Below, one piece after another: positions 1 through 5,830 of a DNA stretch of 11,741 bases (position 1 is the stretch's first letter; each line of letters begins with the position of its first letter). The translations under genes and the position numbers were made by a program. The notes beneath the pieces were generated by a model. It saw only the letters and a list, made by a program, of their open reading frames with translations, did no database searches and was not told the DNA's origin. The DNA is from DATLTV01 sp035533375 (GTDB taxonomy: Bacteria > Patescibacteriota > Minisyncoccia > UBA6257 > 2-01-FULL-56-20): positions 1 to 11,741 of the forward strand of contig DATLTV010000004.1 of NCBI GenBank assembly GCA_035533375.1, in the 5' to 3' direction.

Positions 1-68
1 TTCGCCCACGCTGCAAGCATGATCGCCACCACGCACATGACAATCGTCCATCCGGAGCTGATCAGCAT
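1..68 (-). CDS. N-terminus of a membrane protein (partial, cut by window edge)
   Basis: An ATG at 66-68 (minus) opens a frame that stays open to base 1 and gives 22 residues beginning MLISSGWTIVMC and ending in AAWA. The piece is almost wholly hydrophobic, so it looks like a first membrane segment or an uncleaved signal anchor. A strong purine-rich Shine-Dalgarno stretch (GGGGAGGAG) lies just before the ATG, and a promoter-like pair lies further upstream (103-131). Too little is visible to name a family. The frame is too short for ordinary ORF calling, but start, ribosome site and promoter agree. The oxygenase gene upstream lies in the same direction with no terminator between, so readthrough is also possible. 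Confidence 0.55.
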   Translation of the reverse strand, partial: MLISSGWTIVMCVVAIMLAAWA

Positions 69-102
69 ATGCTCCTCCCCGCAAAACGATGCTTCTCATC
101 GG

Positions 103-131
103 AACATAGCACCGGGGGCGGAAGGGGTCAA
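103..131 (-). promoter_or_regulatory. Predicted sigma70-type promoter for the partial membrane gene
   Basis: On the minus strand TTGACC (126-131) is followed after exactly 17 bases by TATGTT (103-108). This predicts a start of transcription near base 96 and a leader of about 28 bases that carries the Shine-Dalgarno site. The -35 box matches the consensus at five of six positions, the -10 box at four of six. It is a pattern match only. Confidence 0.4.
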
Positions 132-161
132 TGAGCCGCATCAATGCAACCGGAACAGATA

Positions 162-1136
162 CTAAGCAAGCAATCCGATCTCGCGCAAGCGTCTGAGAAC
201 GAATTCTCCCGCGCGGATCGGTTTATAAACGCCGTTCGCCCAGCGCCGGTCGGGCTCGATCAGCACGTCCGAACGCACATGGAAAAAATCGGCGATGGAA
301 TAGCGGCCGGTAAGCGTCGCACGGGCGGGCGGGCGTACTTCGTGATCGGTCGAAAGGAAATGGCCGCCGGTCCAATGCTCAAGCTCGTCACCCACCTGCG
401 CGATGAGGCATCCTTCGGGCGCTTTGCCCGGAATCCAAACGCCATCGCGGCGCCGTACCCAGAGCCCGGCTTCCGGCGATTCCGAAAGTTTCGTCGAAGG
501 AGGAAGAAGGGTTATGAGATTAATATCTGTATGCCGGCAACCCCATTCTACGTTGCCTGCCTGGTCTTCCGTGATCCGCGGATAGTGGATCGCGCGCATT
601 ACGGTCGGCGCATCGCGGAGCAGCTCGTCAAAAAAATGCGCGCCATAACCGAGATAGCTCGCGACGGAACGAAGCACTTCCCTACCCACGGGAAACAGCG
701 CCGCATAACAGGTCTCCATGCACTGCCTGAACTCCGGCACTTCTTCCGGCCAGACGTTCCGCGGATAAAGCGCCGGAAATTGCTTCACGAGCGGATGATC
801 GTCCGGGAACACGGGCCCCATGAACCAATTCTCTTTGGCATCCTTGCTTCTCCGGTCTCCGCGCCGTTTGTTCAACCGACAGAAGATTGCTTCCTCGCTG
901 AACGGCGGTGTCCAGCCACGCTGGTGGCCGATCTCCGCACAATCGTACTGTGCCTTCACCCAATACGGCGATCCGAACACGCGCGCGCACGAAAAATACA
1001 GATCGGGCATCATGGCGCATATCCGCGGCGCCCGCACGAACACGAAACCGATATCATGAAATGCCTTGCTCACCGTCGTGATTGTGCCGGGATCGAGCAG
1101 GCAATCCAGATTAACAACGGGAATTTCCTGCAACAT
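162..1136 (-). CDS. Isopenicillin N synthase-like 2-oxoglutarate/Fe(II)-type oxygenase
   Basis: The 324-residue product has the layout of the isopenicillin N synthase/flavanone hydroxylase oxygenase family, soluble enzymes that use Fe(II) and O2, usually with 2-oxoglutarate. The N-terminal quarter (IPVVNLDCLL, about 5-14, then FHDIGFVFV, about 26-34) matches the family's N-terminal domain. The double-stranded beta-helix core carries the iron ligands H202 and D204 (in CRHTDINLITLL) and H265 (in STDHEV), and the RxS pair R278/S280 (GRYSIADFF) that normally binds the co-substrate carboxylate. All ligands are intact, so it should be active. The substrate cannot be told; plant-like hydroxylases and bacterial homologues of unknown role share these features. 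The ATG at 1136 is chosen because an AGAGGAGG site sits four bases upstream; a TTG at 1151 in the same frame has none. Such an enzyme is unexpected in a reduced genome, so transfer is plausible. The gene has its own promoter, separate from lepA. Confidence 0.85.
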   Translation of the reverse strand: MLQEIPVVNLDCLLDPGTITTVSKAFHDIGFVFVRAPRICAMMPDLYFSCARVFGSPYWVKAQYDCAEIGHQRGWTPPFSEEAIFCRLNKRRGDRRSKDAKENWFMGPVFPDDHPLVKQFPALYPRNVWPEEVPEFRQCMETCYAALFPVGREVLRSVASYLGYGAHFFDELLRDAPTVMRAIHYPRITEDQAGNVEWGCRHTDINLITLLPPSTKLSESPEAGLWVRRRDGVWIPGKAPEGCLIAQVGDELEHWTGGHFLSTDHEVRPPARATLTGRYSIADFFHVRSDVLIEPDRRWANGVYKPIRAGEFVLRRLREIGLLA

Positions 1137-1140
1137 AAAA

Positions 1141-1148
1141 CCTCCTCT
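1141..1148 (-). promoter_or_regulatory. Shine-Dalgarno site that fixes the oxygenase start
   Basis: AGAGGAGG on the minus strand, four T bases before the ATG at 1134-1136. It lies inside the five-codon extension that a TTG start at 1151 would add, which argues against the longer form. Confidence 0.7.
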
Positions 1149-1165
1149 CAAATAATACTGCCCTG

Positions 1166-1195
1166 ATTATAGGTATAAACGCCAAAAATCCGCAA
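1166..1195 (-). promoter_or_regulatory. Predicted promoter of the oxygenase gene
   Basis: A perfect TATAAT (1166-1171, minus strand) with TTGCGG (1190-1195) 18 bases upstream. The expected transcript starts near 1159, which leaves a leader of about 23 bases with the AGAGGAGG site. The -35 match is only partial (TTG). The site lies in the 79-94 bp gap after the lepA stop, so the oxygenase is probably its own unit, although no clear lepA terminator was found. Confidence 0.5.
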
Positions 1196-1230
1196 GAAAA
1201 AAGCGTGCGTCCAGCTCGGCTATGCCCCGG

Positions 1231-3084
1231 CTACTTCTTTAATATCTCCCTGAACACCTCGGGCGACAGATTAACCCTTGCCATGCTCTGCAGCCGCTCC
1301 TTGCCGCGCTCCTGCTTTTTCCAAAGCTTCATCTTGCGCGTGCGGTCGCCGCCATTCTTGCCGAAGTCGCCGAGCGCTTTTTTCATCGCGGGAATTGTCT
1401 CGCGTGCGATCACGCGGCCCAAAGCCTTCGCCTGAAGCGCCTGTGAAAACTGCTCCTGCGGCAAAAGAGTCTTCAGACGCTCCACGGTCGAGCGGCCCTC
1501 GCGCTCGACGTCCTTTTTCGGCACGATGCGCGTGAGCGCGGGAATCACTTCCTCCACGATTAGAATTTCGAGTTTCTCCACCTCCGCCTCGCGCTCGCCC
1601 GAGAGCTCGTAGGTGAACGACGCGTAGCCCTGCGACACCGATTTCAGCCGGTCATCGAAATCGCGGATGAGTTCGCGGAGCGGCATCGTGGCATGCAGGA
1701 GAAGATTGTCGCCCAAGTTCTCGACGTTCTCGATCTCGATATCGAACACGGTCTGGAGCTGCATCACGGCGCTCAGATATTGCTGCGGCGTGAGCACTTC
1801 AAGGTTCACGATCGGCTCCCAGACCTTCTCGGGCTTCTCCGGAAAATCCTGCGGCTGCTTTACGATGCGCACGACGCCCTTGTCCTGCACGCGGTAGGCG
1901 ATCGACGGAAAGCTCGTCAAAAATTCCAAATGATAGTCGCTCTCGAGCCTGCTTGAGGTGATCTCGAAATGCAGCTGGCCCAAAAATCCAACTTTGAGCC
2001 CCCTACCCAGCGCTTCGTTCGCGTCCGGCTCGAAGGATAACGCGGCATCCGTAAGCCGTAACCGCTCGAATCCCTTCTTCAGGTCCTCGAATTTCGTTTC
2101 GTGATCGGGATAGAAAGAGATGAAGACGACGGGCGCCACCTCCTTGTAGCCGGGAAGCGCGGCATCCTTTTCGCCCGCCGCTTGCTCTTTGCCGTTTGCG
2201 AAAACCGTGTCCCCGATTCTCACAAGCGACGGTTCCTTCAATCCCGTCGCAATATAGCCGATCTCGCCGTTCGAGAGCTTCGGCGTCGTTTTGAGATCGG
2301 GAGAAAAATAGCCGATTTCTTTCGGCTTGAATCGCGCGCCCGTTGCCGCGAAGCGCAGGTCTTCCGTCGTGAACTCGCCGCCGAAAACACGGACGAACGC
2401 GATGATGCCCTTGTGATCGTCGTAGAGGGAGTCGAAAATCAATGCTTTCGAGATTTGAGATTTTCCGCCCGAGGCGGATCCGCCTTCGGCGGAGAGATTT
2501 TCCGCCCGAGGCGGAGAGATTTGAGATTTCGGAGGCGGCACCACGCGCACCACTTCCTCCAAAAGCTCTTTTACGCCTGCTCCGGTCTTCGCGGAAATGC
2601 GGAAAACGCTTTCTTTTGAAACGCCCAGAAGTTGGGCGGTAGATTCGACGACGCGCTCGATCTGCGGCAGGGCGAGATCGATCTTATTCACCGCGGGGAC
2701 GATCTTAAGCCCGGCTTTCTGCGCGGAACGCAGCGTCGAGAGCGTCTGCGCCTGGATGCCTTTCGTGCCGTCGATCAAAAGCACCGCGCCCTCGACCGCC
2801 GCGAGCGCGCGGGACACTTCATAAGAAAAATCGCTATGTCCCGGCGTGTCGATCAGATTCAAAATATAATCGTCGCCGCCCGCCGTGTACGCCATCCGTA
2901 CCGGAGTCATTTTGATAGTGATTCCCCGCTCACGCTCCAGCGGCAAGCGATCCAAATACTGCGCTTGCATTGAGCGCATCGGCACCGTGCCCGTGATCTC
3001 GAGCAATCGGTCCGCAAGCGTGCTTTTGCCGGAATCAATATGCGCGATAATTACAAAGTTTCGTATCTTGCTTTGCTCTTCCAT
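1231..3084 (-). CDS. lepA: Elongation factor 4 (LepA), translational GTPase
   Basis: LepA is a ribosome-associated GTPase, related to EF-G, that acts during translation initiation or back-translocation at the membrane or in the cytosol. The 617-residue product has all GTPase motifs: G1 AHIDSGKS (14-21), G2 ERGITIK (52-58), G3 DTPGH (79-83), G4 NKID (133-136), G5 SAKTG (164-168). Domain II follows from about 213 (KALIFDSLYDDHKGI), and the end has the LepA-specific tail (KMKLWKKQERGKERL...). Two oddities: G1 has Ser where LepA normally has His (AHIDHGKS), and residues 186-212 form an extra Gly/Ser-rich linker flanked by two KSQIS copies, built from DNA palindromes. The ATG at 3084 gives the family-typical MEEQSKIRNF; an ATG at 3108 would add eight residues. 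Neither has a clear Shine-Dalgarno site. Upstream lies the palindrome-rich gap. Confidence 0.95.
   Translation of the reverse strand: MEEQSKIRNFVIIAHIDSGKSTLADRLLEITGTVPMRSMQAQYLDRLPLERERGITIKMTPVRMAYTAGGDDYILNLIDTPGHSDFSYEVSRALAAVEGAVLLIDGTKGIQAQTLSTLRSAQKAGLKIVPAVNKIDLALPQIERVVESTAQLLGVSKESVFRISAKTGAGVKELLEEVVRVVPPPKSQISPPRAENLSAEGGSASGGKSQISKALIFDSLYDDHKGIIAFVRVFGGEFTTEDLRFAATGARFKPKEIGYFSPDLKTTPKLSNGEIGYIATGLKEPSLVRIGDTVFANGKEQAAGEKDAALPGYKEVAPVVFISFYPDHETKFEDLKKGFERLRLTDAALSFEPDANEALGRGLKVGFLGQLHFEITSSRLESDYHLEFLTSFPSIAYRVQDKGVVRIVKQPQDFPEKPEKVWEPIVNLEVLTPQQYLSAVMQLQTVFDIEIENVENLGDNLLLHATMPLRELIRDFDDRLKSVSQGYASFTYELSGEREAEVEKLEILIVEEVIPALTRIVPKKDVEREGRSTVERLKTLLPQEQFSQALQAKALGRVIARETIPAMKKALGDFGKNGGDRTRKMKLWKKQERGKERLQSMARVNLSPEVFREILKK
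2450..2529. repeat. In-frame palindromic repeat cluster inside lepA
   Basis: Three 15-bp hairpins of the form TCCGCC-NNN-GGCGGA lie at 2464-2478, 2479-2493 and 2501-2515; the first two abut. The cluster sits between two copies of the 14-bp GAGATTTGAGATTT (2450-2463 and 2516-2529), 66 bp apart, which is exactly 22 codons. A 22-bp segment is also repeated at 2457-2478 and 2494-2515. It encodes a low-complexity linker between the GTPase domain and domain II. The GGCGGA core is shared with the intergenic hairpin at 3232-3258. Confidence 0.8.
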
Positions 3085-3119
3085 GATTACATATGCTACG
3101 CCGAACATCGCGAAAAGAA

Positions 3120-3159
3120 AAGTTCTACGAAGCGACGCTTCCGCAAAAATCTAGAACTT
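3120..3159. repeat. Nested inverted repeat in the lepA leader region
   Basis: The 8-bp arms AAGTTCTA (3120-3127) and TAGAACTT (3152-3159) are perfect inverted copies. Inside them is a second hairpin, GAAGCG-A-CGCTTC (3130-3142). The structure lies 11-75 bases upstream of the two possible lepA starts and would probably fold in the lepA leader RNA. No clear lepA promoter was found in this gap. Confidence 0.5.
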
Positions 3160-3179
3160 CCTCCGTCATCCTGAACTTG

Positions 3180-3219
3180 GCATGCTACAAAAGTGACGAT
3201 CGTCACTTTTGTAGCATGC
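3180..3219. repeat. Perfect 40-bp palindrome
   Basis: The left arm GCATGCTACAAAAGTGACGA is followed at once by its exact reverse complement, with no loop bases. The centre is CGATCG. Such a long perfect palindrome is rare in bacterial chromosomes because it extrudes as a cruciform and tends to be lost. It lies within the composite element and is not followed by a T-run in either direction, so it is not a simple terminator. Confidence 0.9.
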
Positions 3220-3231
3220 TCCGCCTGCTTG

Positions 3232-3258
3232 CCCGCCGAAGCCTTCGGCGGAGGCGGG
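3232..3258. repeat. GC-rich REP-like hairpin
   Basis: Outer arms CCCGCC (3232-3237) and GGCGGG (3253-3258), with an alternative tight inner stem CGCCGAA-GCC-TTCGGCG (3234-3250). The core matches the hairpins inside lepA (2464-2515). Confidence 0.7.
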
Positions 3259-3304
3259 AACGAAGAAAAAACGCGGTTCTGGATTTTTCCGGGATGACGA
3301 TGAT

Positions 3305-3342
3305 AAAAAAAACCCGCGCGATCGATGGATCGATTGCGCGGG
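3305..3342 (-). terminator. Rho-independent terminator of the 91-aa gene
   Basis: A 14-bp stem with one mismatch (3313-3326 paired with 3329-3342, CCCGCGC arms) and a very tight loop is followed, on the minus strand, by eight T bases (3305-3312). It lies 14 bases beyond the stop codon at 3357 and separates that gene from the lepA unit. Confidence 0.85.
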
Positions 3343-3356
3343 AAAACATTTTCCGG

Positions 3357-3632
3357 TCAGACAGGAACGGCGTCAGGAGCGCCGCCTCGTATTTTTCCTT
3401 TCACCGAGAAACCATCGCGGGCGGCATCCCGAACGGCCCGGAATATGTCGTGATACAGCATACTCGAAGCGCATGAAACGGCGTCAACGAGCATCTCGCC
3501 GGACGGACCCTGCCGCGAATTCACGGCATATTTCAGTTGTGACATGCGCTGCGCAAGGTTCTCGTACAATTCTTTCGTCAATCCCCAGACGGAAACCGTC
3601 CTTCCTTCGAGCCGCACGGTTATTACTCTCAC
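3357..3632 (-). CDS. Hypothetical protein, 91 aa
   Basis: I do not recognise this family. The product starts MRVITVRLEGRTVSVWGL, which suggests two short beta strands, followed by helical stretches (KELYENLAQRMSQLKY, DAVSCASSMLYHDIFRAVRDAARDGF). It has no signal peptide or membrane segment and is probably a small cytosolic alpha/beta protein. The start is a GTG: AAAGGAG stands seven bases upstream, and the ATG inside the spacer is out of frame and runs into a stop at once. The gene has a near-consensus promoter (3681-3709) and a strong terminator (3305-3342), so it is a single-gene unit, which supports it being real and well expressed. The promoter overlaps the end of the DUF4012 gene. Confidence 0.75.
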   Translation of the reverse strand: MRVITVRLEGRTVSVWGLTKELYENLAQRMSQLKYAVNSRQGPSGEMLVDAVSCASSMLYHDIFRAVRDAARDGFSVKGKIRGGAPDAVPV

Positions 3633-3680
3633 GGCATTCTCCTTTTATTCGTTCGATTTGGCCCTCGATTCACTGGAGAT

Positions 3681-3709
3681 ATTGTACTTTATTCCTTCTC
3701 TAAAGTCAA
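3681..3709 (-). promoter_or_regulatory. Strong sigma70-type promoter for the 91-aa gene
   Basis: TTGACT (3704-3709) and TACAAT (3681-3686) on the minus strand, spaced by exactly 17 bases; each box differs from the consensus at one position. Transcription should start near 3674, giving a leader of about 42 bases that ends in the AAAGGAG ribosome site. The -35 box and spacer lie within the last codons of the DUF4012 gene. Confidence 0.7.
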
Positions 3710-5656
3710 GTCGATGACAAGCCGCCCCGGCGGGTCGTCGCTTTGATATTCATAGACCGGCAGATTGTTCTCCGCGAACTTGAAACCAGGAGGCGCGCTC
3801 ACGTCGAACGTATAACTGCGCTCCGATCCCGGCTGCTTTTCAAAAACGAATCGATAACTCGTGCCGTCCGCGACCTGTGAATACAAGCGATGCGAATAAT
3901 CGAGCACGAGCTCCGTTTTCCCTCCCGGATTTATCCTGGACCACGTGGAAAGCACTTCCTTGCCGTCTTCCTCGTGCGACAAGATCGCCGGATAATTGAA
4001 GATCGGCGCAGTGGACGACTCAAGCGCGGCAACGAGCGGATCCGTCGAATAGCCCTGCTTCGCATAATATGCCGGCGGATAAATACTTTTCGCCGCGGCG
4101 CCGGTTTCATTCAAAAGCTCCGAGGCGTCGGGAATAAACACTTGCAGATAATTCTGATTCGGCGTGTCATACCACCAGGCGTTGCTACGGCTCGCGGTAT
4201 GCGTGCGATCAATCACCAGATGATCCGTCACGGTGCCGCTCGCGTTGATTTGGCTCTGGAGCAAAACGCTTTGTTTAATAAACAGATCCGACTTGCCGCC
4301 ATTTATATTCGCATCCGCCAAAGCGAGGTAGTCGCCTTCGAAATCCGCCGGCGTCGCGTAAACGCCGTCCGAAAGGCCGTATTCGCCGAGCGCCTGCTCA
4401 AGCACGGGGTCTTTGAAATATATCTCCACGTCCCGCTTCGCGAACCAATCTTCCGCAAGCGTAAAAAGTTTCTGCTTCGCCGCGTCATCCATGGATGAAA
4501 ATTTTTGCGTCAAAGCGGCCGCGAGATCGCGGAGCGCCATCTTCGGGTACGACGCGTTCGTGGCCTGCCCCTGCTGCACCTTGGCCTGAAGCATTTCGAG
4601 AAAATTGGCCGCATCGAGCGGGGTTTTTACGCCGGGAATCGTGATCGGGCCCGTAAGCGAGAGGAGATCGCCGATCACCTTTGTCGACACCGCGATTGCG
4701 GCATCGAACGAGGTCGAGCTCGCGGCATAGAGATCGCTCCGCTCCATGAACGATATCGTCTCCGACGCCGTTTCCGGAAAACCGAAAAACCAGTTCGCGT
4801 CCGCCGGGCGCATCCGCGTTATCTCTGGCATAAGCGGCACCGGAGGAATAATAGTTGGCTTGAAGGCGAGGTCCGCATCCGCGATATCGCGGACGTCGGT
4901 CGACAAAAGACTGCCGCCCTGGATCACGGCGTCGGCGTACGAACCGAGAAAGCCGCCGCCCGGGCGCATTTCCGAAGGATTTTCGAGAAGTACGAGCACG
5001 TGCCGCGGATCCGGCGACGAGAACCAGTCGGTAAGAGCGGAAAGAAATTTTTGAGCTCCGGCAACTCCGATCCGGAGCGAAAGATACTGACTGCCGAACG
5101 ATGCCGCGGATCCGGACGCGGAAATGCCGAGGTTCGAAGCATCCGCGGACAGAATATCGCTTTCATCCGCCGCCTGGCCGAGCAAAGCGCTCGTCGAACT
5201 GAGATGCGCAATAAGGTCGGCGCCGTTCCCGCCCAAAAAATCGGGCAATGCGGCGCTCTCGAAAAACGACGCTTCCGCCGAAAGTTTCACGCCGAGATCC
5301 GCAAGCCGACCGAATCCTCCGGCAAGATCCCCCGCGCTTTTGAAGAGCGGTTTAAACTCGGAAAGGATGCCGCCGAAATTCGGTCCGGCGGCACCGGCCG
5401 CCTGAAACTCCTGCGCCGCCGACTGCGGATCGAAATTCCGGAGGTCCTTCACGCCCGCCTGGAGCTGAAGAAGGCTCGCATTCATGGAACTTTTCACGCT
5501 GACCGTCGCGGAACGATAGAGGAAATAGCCGAAAGAACCGGCGAACAGCATAATGAGCCCGACGACGCCCCAAACGATCCCTTTTGGAAGGCCGCTCTTC
5601 GCGCCGACGGGGAAAATAAGCGATTCTTCATGCTCGCCTGTTATTTTTTTTGCCAT
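3689..5656 (-). CDS. DUF4012 domain-containing membrane-anchored protein
   Basis: The 655-residue product has a short cytosolic N-terminus, one membrane segment (about 26-47, GIVWGVVGLIMLFAGSFGYF) and a long outside part. Residues about 219-238 (HVLVLLENPSEMRPGGGFLG) are the signature of DUF4012, a family common in Actinobacteria and Patescibacteria and often found among cell-envelope polysaccharide genes; its biochemical role is unknown. Residues 49-200 are Ala/Ser/Gly-rich and probably helical; the last 150 residues look beta-rich. The ATG at 5656 is chosen because residues upstream of it in the open frame (up to 6322) are antisense to the divergent glycosyltransferase and very Arg-rich. 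The Shine-Dalgarno site is weak. It is divergent from the GT-C gene, with 174 bp between them. Both proteins happen to be 655 aa, with no visible homology. Confidence 0.85.
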   Translation of the reverse strand: MAKKITGEHEESLIFPVGAKSGLPKGIVWGVVGLIMLFAGSFGYFLYRSATVSVKSSMNASLLQLQAGVKDLRNFDPQSAAQEFQAAGAAGPNFGGILSEFKPLFKSAGDLAGGFGRLADLGVKLSAEASFFESAALPDFLGGNGADLIAHLSSTSALLGQAADESDILSADASNLGISASGSAASFGSQYLSLRIGVAGAQKFLSALTDWFSSPDPRHVLVLLENPSEMRPGGGFLGSYADAVIQGGSLLSTDVRDIADADLAFKPTIIPPVPLMPEITRMRPADANWFFGFPETASETISFMERSDLYAASSTSFDAAIAVSTKVIGDLLSLTGPITIPGVKTPLDAANFLEMLQAKVQQGQATNASYPKMALRDLAAALTQKFSSMDDAAKQKLFTLAEDWFAKRDVEIYFKDPVLEQALGEYGLSDGVYATPADFEGDYLALADANINGGKSDLFIKQSVLLQSQINASGTVTDHLVIDRTHTASRSNAWWYDTPNQNYLQVFIPDASELLNETGAAAKSIYPPAYYAKQGYSTDPLVAALESSTAPIFNYPAILSHEEDGKEVLSTWSRINPGGKTELVLDYSHRLYSQVADGTSYRFVFEKQPGSERSYTFDVSAPPGFKFAENNLPVYEYQSDDPPGRLVIDLTLEKE

Positions 5657-5830
5657 AGGTGTGTGCGGACCACGAACCGGTCCGGCGGCACGCCGAACCC
5701 ATCTCAAAAAAATTTTAACGGTTAACGGAAAAAATAGAAAGCCGCGGAACGATAAGCGCCGCGGCCGATGAGCGCGCGGCGGCACTGTTCTGATGGATTC
5801 CGGGCGGCTTTTTGTTATAATAAACGGTAT
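5657..5830. promoter_or_regulatory. Divergent intergenic region between DUF4012 and GT-C genes
   Basis: This 174-bp gap must carry the starts of both genes. On the plus side there is a clear extended -10 box just before the GT-C start. On the minus side only a weak pair is seen, TAAAAT with a poor -35 17 bases upstream, near 5713-5741. A perfect 7-bp tandem repeat TTAACGG-TTAACGG (5715-5728) overlaps that minus-strand -10 region and could be an operator. A GC-rich inverted repeat GCCGCGG/CCGCGGC (5741-5747, 5759-5765) lies beside it. Confidence 0.35.
5813..5821 (+). promoter_or_regulatory. Extended -10 promoter, leaderless start of the GT-C gene
   Basis: TGTTATAAT is a TGN extension joined to a perfect TATAAT (5816-5821). 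No good -35 box is present, as is usual for extended -10 promoters. Transcription should begin near 5828, only two to four bases before the ATG at 5831, so the mRNA would have almost no leader and no Shine-Dalgarno site. Confidence 0.55.

Larger units (their letters stand above)
3164..3299. repeat. Composite palindromic element with CGTCATCC/GGATGACG ends
   Basis: A 136-bp segment bounded by perfect 8-bp inverted ends, CGTCATCC (3164-3171) and GGATGACG (3292-3299). It contains the perfect 40-bp palindrome (3180-3219) and a GC-rich hairpin with CCCGCC/GGCGGG arms (3232-3258). No reading frame of note lies within. It resembles a small non-coding mobile or REP/MITE-like element with other insertions nested in it. 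The end motif recurs near 7869 and 11033. Confidence 0.6.

Noticed and set aside
144..1166. Long plus-strand open frame (340 codons) over the oxygenase gene
   Set aside because: It is antisense to a gene with intact catalytic motifs, is Arg/His/Pro-rich and matches no family pattern.
1190..1230. Possible lepA terminator
   Set aside because: A six-T run exists, but the only stem nearby is short, bulged and about ten bases away.
2450..2529. CRISPR-like repeat array
   Set aside because: Units are 15-bp hairpins with no unique spacers, and they lie in frame within lepA.
4505..5725. 406-codon plus-strand open frame over the DUF4012 gene
   Set aside because: Extremely Arg/Glu-rich shadow of a GC-rich gene, with no ribosome site or recognisable motif.
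5741..5765. GC-rich inverted repeat as a terminator
   Set aside because: It lies between divergent genes, where no transcript arrives to be stopped, and the following bases are T-rich only by chance of the AT-rich promoter area.
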